From positions 186,001-250,000 of the forward strand of contig DAAY01000007.1 of the NCBI GenBank assembly GCA_002103105.1: DNA of 64,000 nucleotides. Reading direction: 5' to 3'. Made by a program: the position numbers and the translations under genes. The notes under the pieces were generated by a model, which saw nothing but the letters and a program-made list of their open reading frames with translations, was not told the DNA's origin and ran no database searches. This document shows positions 37,209-46,382 of the stretch, in pieces (the stretch's first letter is position 1; each line of letters starts with the position of its first letter). Source of the stretch: Candidatus Gastranaerophilales bacterium HUM_1. Its GTDB lineage: Bacteria; Cyanobacteriota; Vampirovibrionia; Gastranaerophilales; Gastranaerophilaceae.

Positions 37209-38432
37209 TTAATAATTTTCAGATTTTAAGGTTATTGTAAATTCTGTACCATTGCCTTTTGAGCTGTCAACGGAGATTTCTCCTCCGTGCATTTTGACAA
37301 ATTCTTTTGAAATTGCAAGACCTAATCCAGTAGAAGCTTCTGTTTTAGACATTGAATCTTCTACTTGGAAAAATTTGTCAAATATCTTTTTGTGGTATTT
37401 TTTCGCAATTCCAATTCCTTCATCTTTTATTTTAATCACAACTTTATCACCTTGGGTTTTTGCAGAAATTTTTATCTCTGAATTTTCGGGTGAAAATTTC
37501 ACTGCATTGCCTAAAATATTAAATAAAACTTGTTGCAGCTTTATAAAATCACCTTTAAATAAAATTTCACCAATAATATTTTTTGTAATCGTAATGTGCT
37601 TTTTATCAGAAATTGGCTTAATTATATTACAAACTTCATCTATCAAAACATCAGCATATATATTTGAAATATTGAGTTTAACCGTATGCGATTCAATTTT
37701 TGCAATATCTAAAACTTCGTTTATCATCTCAAGAAGCTTAATCCCTGCAATTTTTATATCCTCTATATAACCATTTTGTTTTTCATTCAAATCTCCAACA
37801 ATTTTATTTGACAATAATTCTGAAAAACCAATGATAGAATTCAATGGAGTCCTCAAGTCGTGAGAGATATTTGCGATAAACTCATTTTGCTGTTTTTCGC
37901 TTTCTTTTATTTTTTTGTTTTGCCTTTTTACATCCGCATACGCTTTATTTGAAGTAATTATCCCAGACTGCAAAGCCTCAACCTGCATTTTCAAAACTTT
38001 TGATAATTCTAAATCTTTAATCAAATTTGAAATAATAGATGCACAGGTTTTAAAAATAAGCTTTTCGTCAAAAGAAAAATCTTCATTCTCTTTTTCAAGA
38101 ATAATTATTCCAAATACTGCACCTTTTATCACAAGTTTTTCGCAAAGAATTTTTTCCTCTTGAATATTAAAAAGCTGTGCAACATCTGGTTTAAAATTTT
38201 CATCAGCAGTATCGTATAATTTTTCAGAAAGTTTTTTATTTATTTGAATAGTACTTATATTATCAAAATTTTTGCTAAACTCTAACGATAAATTATCAGG
38301 AGTTAAATAAAAAATTGCCCCTCTCCAAAAGGGAATAATTTCCTCAAGCACATCAAAAATTGCCTCTTTTCGAGATGAGTTTAAGTTGAGGTCATAGAAT
38401 TTATTGATTTTTTCTATTGCATTTTTGTACAA
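37209..38432 (-). CDS. cytosolic sensor histidine kinase
   Basis: This 407-aa kinase has an N-terminal GAF-like or other sensory half (1-165) and a HisKA domain with the phospho-acceptor in FIANISHDLRTPLNSI. A complete HATPase follows: N-box LFNILGNAVKFS, G1 KDEGIGIA and G2 STGLGLAI. There are no membrane segments, so it senses a cytoplasmic signal. The start is a TTG with AAGGGG eight bases upstream. No response regulator gene is adjacent. Confidence 0.88.
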   Translation of the reverse strand: MYKNAIEKINKFYDLNLNSSRKEAIFDVLEEIIPFWRGAIFYLTPDNLSLEFSKNFDNISTIQINKKLSEKLYDTADENFKPDVAQLFNIQEEKILCEKLVIKGAVFGIIILEKENEDFSFDEKLIFKTCASIISNLIKDLELSKVLKMQVEALQSGIITSNKAYADVKRQNKKIKESEKQQNEFIANISHDLRTPLNSIIGFSELLSNKIVGDLNEKQNGYIEDIKIAGIKLLEMINEVLDIAKIESHTVKLNISNIYADVLIDEVCNIIKPISDKKHITITKNIIGEILFKGDFIKLQQVLFNILGNAVKFSPENSEIKISAKTQGDKVVIKIKDEGIGIAKKYHKKIFDKFFQVEDSMSKTEASTGLGLAISKEFVKMHGGEISVDSSKGNGTEFTITLKSENY

Positions 38433-38444
38433 TTCAAAAACCCC

Positions 38445-38978
38445 TTACATTTCTTTATAACCAATATATCTCAAATTACGATAATAACCATCATAATCTA
38501 AGCCATAACCAATTACAAATTTATCATCCACTTCAAATCCATAATAGTCTGGTTCAATATCAACTTTTCTTGTTATTTTTTTATCCAAAAGCGAACAGAA
38601 TTTTATCGATTTTGCATTAAAATTACAGTGCATAAAATCTACTAAAAATTTTGCAGTCAATCCTGTATCTACAATATCCTCAATGATTAAAACATTTTTT
38701 CCATTCAAATCTGGAAGTTTAATATCGACAGCGTTAACTTTTCCAGAAGTAGAAGTTGCTGAACCATAACTAGACAATCTGATGAATTCCATCTGCAATG
38801 GCATATCTAAATGCTTTACGAGGTCAACTGTGAACATCACCGCACCCTTCAAAACACAAATGGCTATAACATCTTCACCATTATAAAAAGCATTCATCTC
38901 ATCCGCAAGCTCTTTTATTCTCTTCTGAATTTGCTCTTCACTAAATAAAACCTTTAAATCTTCTACTTTAACATCCAT
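38445..38978 (-). CDS. hpt: hypoxanthine phosphoribosyltransferase
   Basis: Hpt salvages hypoxanthine and guanine to IMP and GMP using PRPP. The 177-aa protein has the PRPP-binding motif VLIIEDIVDTGLTAKFL, the flexible loop near RLSSYGSATST and the C-terminal FVIGYGLDYDGYYRNL. It lies 2 bp after tilS, the common tilS-hpt order. The protease ftsH that usually follows in many bacteria is absent. Confidence 0.95.
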   Translation of the reverse strand: MDVKVEDLKVLFSEEQIQKRIKELADEMNAFYNGEDVIAICVLKGAVMFTVDLVKHLDMPLQMEFIRLSSYGSATSTSGKVNAVDIKLPDLNGKNVLIIEDIVDTGLTAKFLVDFMHCNFNAKSIKFCSLLDKKITRKVDIEPDYYGFEVDDKFVIGYGLDYDGYYRNLRYIGYKEM

Positions 38979-38980
38979 AA

Positions 38981-40324
38981 TTAATCCCTCTCTTTACTTG
39001 GTATCCACGTAATTTTGTGGGTAGGATTTGTGTTCACTTTTATTTTATCACTAATTCCCAAATTAATTGCCCAAAGAATTTCCTTCCCTTGAGTCAAAAA
39101 TAACAATCCGTCTTTTTCATGGTTTGGAATTTTTTTTGCATTCAAATATTTTTTTAGCTTTTGACTTCCAGCAAGTCCGTATGGACAAATAAAATCACCA
39201 TCACGTCTTGTTCTCAATTCAAAATCAAAATCTAACCCGCTTAAATCGGCATAAATTACACTCTCGCTATCTTTTGGATAAGTTTTAACGCCTTTTGAAC
39301 ATTTCATAATTTCCAACATTCCAAAATCCGTTTCATATTTTCCCTCGTTTGTAATAGCAACAGTAGGAAATACTATCACCGAATTATCAATAATTTCAAT
39401 AATTTTTTCGCTCACAAAAATCCACAAATCAGTTGTCAAGGAACAAGTTTTTCCAGATTTTGAAGATGAATTTTCATAAATAAAATCATAAATTTGTAAA
39501 ACTTTTTCTCTCGTATAATCAAGATTATTTTGTATAAAAAGGTTATAAATTATACGTTTTTGAACAGAATTCGACAACTTTAAAAATTCTTTAGTTTGAA
39601 TTTTCCCATCTGTTGAAATTTTATCCAAGATAAGACTTAAATATTCTTCAACAATTGCTGTTTCTTCTTTTGCAACAGTTGAAAGAGTATTGACAGTATC
39701 CACAATATTAGGATTTACTTTCGATAAAATAGGGAAAACCTTTGCCCTAATATAATTCCGCTTGTATTTCGTATTAAAATTTGAGCTATCAGAATTTGGA
39801 ATTAAATTTTGCGATTGGCAATAATTTTCAATTTCAAAACGGCTAATTTCAAGTAATGGTCTATAATAAATATCTCGAGAAGGGGCAATCCCTTGAAGTC
39901 CAGAAATTCCTGTCCCCTTACAAATTCGATAAATCAATGTTTCAGCATTATCATTTTTATTATGTGCCGTGAATACAATCTCACTATTAAACTTTTTAGC
40001 ACATTTCTCAAAAAATTTATATCTAGCTTCCCTTGCTGCCGTTTCAGTTTTCGCAACAGAATCTGATAATCTTTCGCTATAAAATTCAACACCTATTTTT
40101 GCACAAAAATTTCTACAATTATCCTCTTCGGAATCGCTTTCCGCTCCTCGCCAACCATGGTTCAAGTGAATTGCAACAATTCGATTTGGAGAAATTTTTC
40201 GCAAAGAATCCAACAAACACATTGAATCAAAACCTCCAGAAAAAGCAACTAAATATATTGATTCTGGATTATTCAACCTATATTGATTTAAAAACAATTC
40301 AATTTTTTGATGAATTTCATTCAT
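38981..40324 (-). CDS. tilS: tRNA(Ile)-lysidine synthase
   Basis: TilS changes the wobble C of tRNA-Ile(CAU) to lysidine so that it reads AUA. The 447 residues have the PP-loop AFSGGFDSMCLL near 28-39, HLNHGWRGAESDSEED, FTAHNKNDNAETLIYRICKG and the C-terminal TilS domain (RRDGDFICPYG...). The ATG is 2 bp after the Clp-N gene stop. It is essential in most bacteria. Confidence 0.95.
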   Translation of the reverse strand: MNEIHQKIELFLNQYRLNNPESIYLVAFSGGFDSMCLLDSLRKISPNRIVAIHLNHGWRGAESDSEEDNCRNFCAKIGVEFYSERLSDSVAKTETAAREARYKFFEKCAKKFNSEIVFTAHNKNDNAETLIYRICKGTGISGLQGIAPSRDIYYRPLLEISRFEIENYCQSQNLIPNSDSSNFNTKYKRNYIRAKVFPILSKVNPNIVDTVNTLSTVAKEETAIVEEYLSLILDKISTDGKIQTKEFLKLSNSVQKRIIYNLFIQNNLDYTREKVLQIYDFIYENSSSKSGKTCSLTTDLWIFVSEKIIEIIDNSVIVFPTVAITNEGKYETDFGMLEIMKCSKGVKTYPKDSESVIYADLSGLDFDFELRTRRDGDFICPYGLAGSQKLKKYLNAKKIPNHEKDGLLFLTQGKEILWAINLGISDKIKVNTNPTHKITWIPSKERD

Positions 40325-40326
40325 AA

Positions 40327-41688
40327 TTATTGATTAACAGAGTGTTTTTTAATACCTTCTCTGATTTCTACGACATCTGTTCCAAGTTGTTCTAGAGCTT
40401 GCATAGCAAGAGAATTTGGTTCTGTTGTAATTGCCCATAACAAATCAGATGATTCAATCTTCGTTTTATTAGCTTTTTTAGCATATTCCCAAGCTGTCTC
40501 CAAAACTCGTTTCGCTCTTTTTGTAAATACAATTTCTGAATCAGAATACTCGTTTCCTGTTCCAACAATTTTTTCAACAACCAACCTAGCATCACGAATA
40601 TTGATTTCTAATTCATTCAAAACAACTGCACCAACACCAGTCGCTTCGCCAATTATACCGAGCAAAAACATTTCAGTACCTACAACATTTCTGCCCAATC
40701 TTCTTGCTTCTTGTTTTGCAAGGCGAAGGATAGTAAGAGTTTCTGGCATTTGTTTTTCAATAGGTTTGATAATTCCGTGTGCCAAGTCATCATCATTAAT
40801 ATGCAACTCTTTAAAAATATTATAGGCTACACCTTTTTTTGTTTTCAAAAGTCCTAAAATCATATGCTCAGGTAAAACTTCTGAAGACCCTAATTCTTTT
40901 GCTGTTTGCAAGGCTAAACTCATTGCAATAAAAGCATTTGGAGTAAAGACTATTTGACGACCTTCATATTCAGCTTGACGAGATTGAACTTTTGACAATT
41001 TATCTTCAAATAATTCTTCGGTAACTCCAAACTGTGCCAAAATTTTAGCCAAATTAGATTCTTTATCCTCCAAAATTGAAGAGATAATTTGTTCCGTTCC
41101 CAAAATTTCGTAATTTGAAGTTGACAATTTTGAAACTGCACGTTCAAAAACTTTTGCAGATTCAGGGTTATCGAAAAGAGAATCCGTTTCTTGTGTCAAA
41201 TCAACTTCTGGATCTTTGTTTTCGTCCAACTCTGGGTGATAATCTTTTTTAGATTTTCTTTGAACAAGTTTTTCAATCAACGGTCTTGATTTTTCTATAT
41301 CAAAACCAATATTTTCTAAATACTGTGGAATTCTTGACTCTTTATCAGTAATTGCAGCAAGTACAAGATGTTCATAATGAACAGTTGAATTTCCGGACTG
41401 CTCAGCCAAGTTCATAGTACGTTGAAGAATTCGTTTGAAATCATTACTGAAAGGAATTGATGAAGTCATATCAGCTTCTTCAAGATTAAGGGTAAGATAA
41501 ATTTCTTCCGCCAATTTTTCATACGTAACATCGTATGACTTGAATATTTTTGAACAAAAACCTTTTGTTTCTTTAATAAGAGCCAAAAGCAAATGTTCTG
41601 ACAAAACTTTATCAGAGTGGTCATAAATTGCAATATTCTGAGCTTCTACGATTACATTCAAAGCCTTTTCAGTAAACTTTTCAAACAA
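40327..41688 (-). CDS. Clp N-domain protein without ATPase modules
   Basis: The 453 residues are made of Clp-N repeats only. One double domain lies at about 1-145, an acidic linker at 145-170, a second domain at 170-310, and a third at 315-453. The third contains LRLAKQEARRLGRNVVGTEM and KIVGTGNE, close to the N-terminus of cyanobacterial ClpC. There is no Walker A, no AAA+ module and no ClpP-binding loop, while ClpC has about 820 residues. It could recruit substrates or compete with ClpC for adaptors. The TTG start has AAGGA nine bases upstream. It is in one operon with the ClpX-zinc-finger gene and clpP. Confidence 0.88.
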   Translation of the reverse strand: MFEKFTEKALNVIVEAQNIAIYDHSDKVLSEHLLLALIKETKGFCSKIFKSYDVTYEKLAEEIYLTLNLEEADMTSSIPFSNDFKRILQRTMNLAEQSGNSTVHYEHLVLAAITDKESRIPQYLENIGFDIEKSRPLIEKLVQRKSKKDYHPELDENKDPEVDLTQETDSLFDNPESAKVFERAVSKLSTSNYEILGTEQIISSILEDKESNLAKILAQFGVTEELFEDKLSKVQSRQAEYEGRQIVFTPNAFIAMSLALQTAKELGSSEVLPEHMILGLLKTKKGVAYNIFKELHINDDDLAHGIIKPIEKQMPETLTILRLAKQEARRLGRNVVGTEMFLLGIIGEATGVGAVVLNELEINIRDARLVVEKIVGTGNEYSDSEIVFTKRAKRVLETAWEYAKKANKTKIESSDLLWAITTEPNSLAMQALEQLGTDVVEIREGIKKHSVNQ

Positions 41689-41700
41689 AACTATTTATCC

Positions 41701-41973
41701 TTATTCTTCGTCTTCATCTTCAGTATCTAAGTTTTCAATATATTCTGAAACTCTTTCAAATTCGTCATCATCATCAATAGTTTCAAAATAGCTTTCTTCA
41801 CCTTCTTCAGTATATCTCATTAATACTAATTCAGGTTCTTCATCTTCAGAATCTTTTTCTGCTAAAACTGCATATTGTTTTCCATCAAATTCAACAATAT
41901 CATACAATTCGCATTTGATAGTTGTACCGTCATCATCAATAATTTCAATAGTGTTATCTAGTTCTTCTGCCAT
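41701..41973 (-). CDS. DUF1292 family protein
   Basis: This is a 90-aa very acidic protein with the DUF1292 core: IEIIDDDGTTIKCELYDIVEFDGKQYAVL, then EPELVLMRYTEEGEESYF and an acidic tail. Its B. subtilis relative yrzB is next to ruvX (yrrK), as here. Its biochemical role is unknown. It lies 22 bp after ruvX and 12 bp before the Clp-N gene. Confidence 0.88.
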   Translation of the reverse strand: MAEELDNTIEIIDDDGTTIKCELYDIVEFDGKQYAVLAEKDSEDEEPELVLMRYTEEGEESYFETIDDDDEFERVSEYIENLDTEDEDEE

Positions 41974-41995
41974 TTTATTTTCTCCTTTTATTTAA

Positions 41996-42403
41996 TTAGT
42001 TGCCTTTTCTTGATAGGTATTGTTCCAGTATAATACAAGCACTTTCAATATCAACCAGTCCTTTATCCTTTCTAAAATCAATTTTCTTTGCTCGTAAATT
42101 TTCTTCTGCGGTGTCTGAAGTTAATCTTTCATCTTCAAAAATAATTTCATAACCTTTTAATTTCGAAGCAAATTCTGTACAGTTTTCAGCTTGAAAACCC
42201 TTAGTTCCATCCATATTCAAAGGAACTCCTACAACAATTTTTTCAACACGATTTTCTTTTGCAATTTTATAGATAGCTTCAATGGCCTTATCTTCAGGTT
42301 CTCGTGGAATATAGGAATGACCATTTGCTAACATTAACAAAAAATCACTCAACGCAATACCAATTCTTTTGGTCCCAACATCTAATGCCATTACTTTATA
42401 CAT
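41996..42403 (-). CDS. ruvX: Holliday junction resolvase-like / rRNA-processing nuclease RuvX
   Basis: The 135-aa YqgF-family RNase H-fold nuclease starts with MYKVMALDVGTKRIGIALSD, has IVVGVPLNMDGTKG, and FEDERLTSDTAE with the conserved acids. It acts in 16S rRNA 5' maturation and possibly in recombination. It starts within the last 8 bp of the 534-aa gene upstream, so translation is coupled. Confidence 0.92.
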   Translation of the reverse strand: MYKVMALDVGTKRIGIALSDFLLMLANGHSYIPREPEDKAIEAIYKIAKENRVEKIVVGVPLNMDGTKGFQAENCTEFASKLKGYEIIFEDERLTSDTAEENLRAKKIDFRKDKGLVDIESACIILEQYLSRKGN

Positions 42404-44000
42404 TTTTCACCCACTTTTCTTCAACATAGTTGATTTTTTCATCAATTTCATCTGGAGTGAAATTTTCGGTATTCATATCTTTGTTATATTTAATTGTCAT
42501 TAAATATTCATAAATACTACGTTTTAAAATCGTATTAAATAATTCAGCAAGGAGATTTTCATCTTGAGAAAGCCCATAAACCATTGAAGCCTCATCATCT
42601 TTACCAATTGAATATTTGATATAGGCACTCATCAACAATTTATCAATCCAAGACTCTTTTTCTTCCGCATAAAATACGCTTGGCAAATATTTTTCAACTA
42701 AAGCATCCAAGTCCTTAGTTGATTTCATTTCTACAACCAAATCCTCAAACTCATCGCTATAATTTCCATCCAAGAACCAATGAGAAGATATTTTCATTTT
42801 TTCAAGCATCGGAATAATAGCCTTATCTACCTTTTGAGGTAAAATTTGTTCTTTTAAAATTTGTTCGATAGATTCATTATCAAAATCAATATCCAACAAC
42901 AAGTTTGACCAGCAAACGTACTCATATGGGAGCTTCCAGTTATTACCATTTCTCAAAATTGACTGCATTTGAGCATTGTGCAATATAGTTTTGAAAGCTT
43001 CAGGTGGCAACTCAACAGTTTTTTCATCCCTCAAAAATCTTTCTAAAATCTTGTCACATTCAAATTGCGAAATTTCAAAAAATCCAAAGCAATCCTTTAC
43101 CCCAGTTTCAATATTAGTAACGATTGAAACAAAACGGATTTTCCCATCTTGAGTTTTTCTTGTAAAAATTAAAGCTTGATCACCATGCCCGTCTGGATAC
43201 GTGATATAAAATTTATTTGGAACACTATCAGACAAGATTTTTTTGTAAAATTCTTTTGTATTATCTTCTCTGATTCCAGAAATCTTTAAAGTTGACAACG
43301 CTCTTCTAATTTCTTGAGATAATTCACCTTTTGCCGAGTTTGACATTTCTTCTAAAACGTGAAGAGCAAGTTGAGATTTGGTTGTTCCTAAAATTCTCAA
43401 TGCCTCTTTCCCTTCTGGACTTTCTGGTTCAGAAACAAAAACAGGAATCAAAATATTTGCTAACGCATCATCTGAGAAATCACCTTCAAAAGAATTCAAC
43501 AACGTAATTTTATCTTGAACTCGAATTGATGCCAAAAAGTCAAGAAAATCAATCTGAACTTCTGGATTTATTATCGCAGTATTAAGAAGTTTTTTAGTAT
43601 TTTCATCTAAAATCTCAGTTGAATCTTCACCTAAATATTCTTCACAAGTTTCGTAAGACCAATCTGCATCCAACTCCCGCAAAAGATTGATTATAGTAAT
43701 TTTAACTTCGCTATTCAAATTCGGATTTTTCAATGTTTCCCAGAATTTGTTTACAAGCTCTTCTTTCGGAGTGTAATGCTCTAACAAAAAGCAAATTACA
43801 GGAATTTTTTCAGCCTTTGCATTTACCAATTCTTTTAATAAAAGTTTTGATAATACCGTTTTATCTGCTTGAGAATCAAGCATTTCAAAATCAGCAAGAC
43901 AATTTGGAACATCCTGTACTGAATTGATTTTATTTAGTAACGTGGTCAGTGAAGCCTTTAATTCAAATGGATTTAACTGTTTAAATTTTGGAGATGTCAT
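42396..44000 (-). CDS. 534-aa helical-repeat protein
   Basis: The first 240 residues are a regular helical array with HEAT-like character (e.g. LKNPNLNSEVKITIINLLREL and SQLALHVLEEMSNSAKG). The middle (about 255-330) is a beta-rich segment, FYITYPDGHGDQALIFTRKT, followed by VTNIETGVKDCFGFFEIS. The C-terminal third is helical again. The family is unknown to me. It lies 9 bp after the zinc-finger gene and overlaps ruvX. The operon position suggests a scaffolding role with the Clp-like or RNA-processing neighbours, which is inference. Confidence 0.75.
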   Translation of the reverse strand: MTSPKFKQLNPFELKASLTTLLNKINSVQDVPNCLADFEMLDSQADKTVLSKLLLKELVNAKAEKIPVICFLLEHYTPKEELVNKFWETLKNPNLNSEVKITIINLLRELDADWSYETCEEYLGEDSTEILDENTKKLLNTAIINPEVQIDFLDFLASIRVQDKITLLNSFEGDFSDDALANILIPVFVSEPESPEGKEALRILGTTKSQLALHVLEEMSNSAKGELSQEIRRALSTLKISGIREDNTKEFYKKILSDSVPNKFYITYPDGHGDQALIFTRKTQDGKIRFVSIVTNIETGVKDCFGFFEISQFECDKILERFLRDEKTVELPPEAFKTILHNAQMQSILRNGNNWKLPYEYVCWSNLLLDIDFDNESIEQILKEQILPQKVDKAIIPMLEKMKISSHWFLDGNYSDEFEDLVVEMKSTKDLDALVEKYLPSVFYAEEKESWIDKLLMSAYIKYSIGKDDEASMVYGLSQDENLLAELFNTILKRSIYEYLMTIKYNKDMNTENFTPDEIDEKINYVEEKWVKNV

Positions 44001-44009
44001 AAAATCTTG

Positions 44010-44285
44010 TTATCTAGCCTTTCCCCAGAACGCATCCAAAATTTGCTGAGCTTCAGCAGATGGCATTCGGTCTTGCAATATCAAATACTGAACTGCAATC
44101 ATTGTACATTCAGAACAAATATTAACTCCTGGGCCTTGTATCATTTTTATTACTTGCGTATTTGGGCGACCACAAAAGCTACAATAAACTAGCTCATTAT
44201 TTTGGCTCTCTTCATTGTGGTTATGTGATTCTTCGCTTAGCTGTTTCTTTTTTGCACCAAGGCTGACAACTTTATCATCTGACAT
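44010..44285 (-). CDS. stand-alone ClpX-type zinc-binding domain protein
   Basis: The 91 residues are essentially the N-terminal zinc domain of ClpX. Cys35 and Cys38 lie in YCSFCGRPN, and Cys57 and Cys60 in VNICSECTMIA, all between a basic leader and a short C-terminal helix. In ClpX this domain dimerises and binds substrates and adaptors. Here no AAA+ module follows, and a stop codon and new gene lie 9 bp later. It may bind ClpX/ClpC clients. It is the first gene of the operon that ends with clpP. Confidence 0.85.
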   Translation of the reverse strand: MSDDKVVSLGAKKKQLSEESHNHNEESQNNELVYCSFCGRPNTQVIKMIQGPGVNICSECTMIAVQYLILQDRMPSAEAQQILDAFWGKAR

Positions 44286-44361
44286 ATAATTCTCCTTTAC
44301 GCTCCTATTGTAACTTAAATTAATGAAATTTGCTATATTTTTATTATTAAATTATAATTAC

Positions 44362-44378
44362 GTTAACAACAACTTAAC
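44362..44378. promoter_or_regulatory. near-palindrome GTTAA-N7-TTAAC
   Basis: GTTAACAACAACTTAAC lies 20 bp before the TPR lipoprotein start, just after a TATAAT-like box. It resembles the GTTAA-N6-TTAAC sites, with one extra spacer base. Confidence 0.2.
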
Positions 44379-44397
44379 ATGTTATAGAGAGGGATGT

Positions 44398-44982
44398 ATG
44401 AAAAAAGTTTTATTGTTGGTTAGTATTTTATTTGTTGCTGTCGTTTCGACTGCCTGTATTAACAATCTTGCAGTACAAGATTTGAACAATAAAGCCCAGA
44501 GCTTTATGGAAAAAGGGGACTATACCCAAGCAATTGAAAGATTGAAATCAAGTATTGATTTAGACCCATCACTTTTTGAAACGCATTACAACTTAGCCAT
44601 TGCTTATACAAAAGCCGAAGATTATGCTAACGCAATGGAAGAACTAAAAAAAGCCCAAGAATTAAAACCAAATTTCCCTGATGTATATTACTCTCTAGCT
44701 ACTGCACAAAACAACTTGGCCGTTGATATGACTCAATTAAAAGTTCGAATGAACATAGATGACACACTTTTCACCCCTAAATCAGAAGAATCTTCTACTA
44801 TGGAACTTTCTGACAAACTTACTGACAAAGAAAAGAAACTAATTTCAGAATTATATGATTCTGCAACTGCAAACTATGAAAAATACCTTGAATTAAACCC
44901 TAATGCAGAAGATAAAGCAGATGTTCAAGCTCAATTAGAAAAAATTAAAGAAGCACAAAACACTCAAAAAGTAGAAGGGTAA
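44398..44982 (+). CDS. TPR-containing lipoprotein
   Basis: The start is the ATG at 44398, after GAGAGGGATG, giving 194 residues. The N-terminus MKKVLLLVSILFVAVVSTAC is a type II signal peptide with lipobox STAC, so the mature cysteine is lipidated by Lgt, encoded next door. Residues 30-105 hold two TPR units (AQSFMEKGDYTQAIERLKSS and AYTKAEDYANAMEELKKA). The C-terminal 90 residues are helical with a TPR-like end (ANYEKYLELNP). It is probably a periplasmic or outer-membrane scaffold. It shares its mRNA with lgt, 1 bp away. Confidence 0.88.
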   Translation: MKKVLLLVSILFVAVVSTACINNLAVQDLNNKAQSFMEKGDYTQAIERLKSSIDLDPSLFETHYNLAIAYTKAEDYANAMEELKKAQELKPNFPDVYYSLATAQNNLAVDMTQLKVRMNIDDTLFTPKSEESSTMELSDKLTDKEKKLISELYDSATANYEKYLELNPNAEDKADVQAQLEKIKEAQNTQKVEG

Positions 44983-44983
44983 T

Positions 44984-45787
44984 ATGATAATTCCAGCCCC
45001 AGAAGATGTTGCTTTTAACTTATTTTCAATCCCGATTTACTGGTATGGAATAACAATGGCAAGTGCAATCTTTGTTGCTATTTTGTGTGCGAATTATTTA
45101 TTCAACAAAATAAACCCCAATTTAAAAAAAGATACTATTTTAGAATACGCACCAGCATTAATTATTTCTGGAATATTATGTGCAAGATTATATTTTTGTC
45201 TTTTGAATGCCACACACTATTTGAGCAATCCTCTTGAGATTTTAGATATTCGAGAAGGAGGCTTATCAATTCACGGAGCAATCATAGGCGGTGTAGCAAG
45301 TATGATTTTTATTTCTAAAAAATCTAAAACGCCACTCGTAAGTATAATTGATGCTATTTCTTGTTCAACAATCCTAGGGCAAGCAATCGGAAGATGGGGG
45401 AATTATTTTAACTCCGAAGCATATGGAATCCCTGTTGCCAGCCAAAATTGGGGACTATTTATCCCAGAAGCTAAAAGAATAACCCAATACGCAAACTACT
45501 CATTATTTCATCCTACATTTTTGTATGAAAGTGTTTTAGATTTAGTTGCATTTTTTATATTAACCATAATTTACACAAAACTAGGTAAAAAATACAAAGG
45601 CATAACCTTTTTTGCATACTTAACAATTTATTCAATCATTAGATTTTTCATAGAACAATTGAGAGTTGATAGTGCAATGAATATTGCAACTGTTCCAATC
45701 GCAGAAATAGTATCTGTTTTATTATTCGCAATTGGCATAGTAGGAATTTTATCAGTTCTAATCAAACAAAAAAGAACAAATGTTTAA
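44984..45787 (+). CDS. lgt: prolipoprotein diacylglyceryl transferase
   Basis: Lgt attaches diacylglycerol to the lipobox cysteine of prolipoproteins. The 267-aa integral membrane protein contains GGLSIHGAIIGGVA, AIGRWGNYFNSEAYG (the family signature) and a C-terminal YSIIRFFIEQLRVD. It starts 1 bp after the TPR lipoprotein, a likely substrate. Its last 4 bases overlap the convergent MTHFS gene. Confidence 0.97.
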   Translation: MIIPAPEDVAFNLFSIPIYWYGITMASAIFVAILCANYLFNKINPNLKKDTILEYAPALIISGILCARLYFCLLNATHYLSNPLEILDIREGGLSIHGAIIGGVASMIFISKKSKTPLVSIIDAISCSTILGQAIGRWGNYFNSEAYGIPVASQNWGLFIPEAKRITQYANYSLFHPTFLYESVLDLVAFFILTIIYTKLGKKYKGITFFAYLTIYSIIRFFIEQLRVDSAMNIATVPIAEIVSVLLFAIGIVGILSVLIKQKRTNV

Positions 45788-46302
45788 TCCGTAACAACGT
45801 AATCAATTTTTTCATCATATTCATCAATTGGAAGCTCTTCAACATATAACTTTTGAGGAATTACAACAATGGTCTTAAATTGCCCTTTATTTTCAGACAA
45901 AAATCTATCATAAAAACCTCCACCATATCCTAAACGATAACCCTTCTTATCAACCATCAATGCAGGAACTATAACCAAATCTAAAAGACTTGGCTGTACA
46001 GGATTTGTTATTGGTTCTAAAATATTAAATTTAGATTTTTTTAATTCCGATTCTTTTGAAAATTCACATACCTCTAACTCCATCCCCTTAACCCTTGGGA
46101 GGAAGAATTTTTTATCAGAAAAACTCATTAATTCTAAAAGATTTACCTCAGACTTCGTCGGGTAAAAAATCATTATATTTTTAGAATTTTCATAAAAAGG
46201 ATGTTTCTTTAGATTTTCCCGAATTTTTGCGGAAATATTTACTATATCTAAAGTTTTTCGAATATCTTTTGCATTTTTACGAAGAATAGTTTTTTTATCC
46301 AT
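45784..46302 (-). CDS. 5-formyltetrahydrofolate cyclo-ligase
   Basis: MTHFS converts 5-formyl-THF to 5,10-methenyl-THF, supplying folate carbon units (used also by TrmFO). The start chosen is the ATG at 46302, giving 172 residues that begin with DKKTILRKNAKDIRKTL, the normal N-terminus. The frame extends 21 codons further but has no ribosome site there. Motifs are IMIFYPTKSEVNL, the nucleotide-binding RLGYGGGFYDRFL, and the C-terminal DEKIDYVVTD. A TATATT box ends six bases before the ATG, again a leaderless-type spacing, but without a clear -35 box. Confidence 0.88.
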   Translation of the reverse strand: MDKKTILRKNAKDIRKTLDIVNISAKIRENLKKHPFYENSKNIMIFYPTKSEVNLLELMSFSDKKFFLPRVKGMELEVCEFSKESELKKSKFNILEPITNPVQPSLLDLVIVPALMVDKKGYRLGYGGGFYDRFLSENKGQFKTIVVIPQKLYVEELPIDEYDEKIDYVVTD

Positions 46303-46382
46303 CCTTTTAATATATAATAAAAACATCTTAAAATCTTCATCCGTAAAAGAACTTTTATTTATCAAAGGGGTAATAAATCAAA

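Noticed and set aside
40327..41688. Annotation as ClpC or ClpB chaperone
   Set aside because: No Walker A or AAA+ module exists in the 453 residues, so calling it an ATPase would be wrong.
44010..44285. Annotation as ClpX
   Set aside because: Only the zinc domain is present; the frame ends at 91 residues and the next gene is unrelated.
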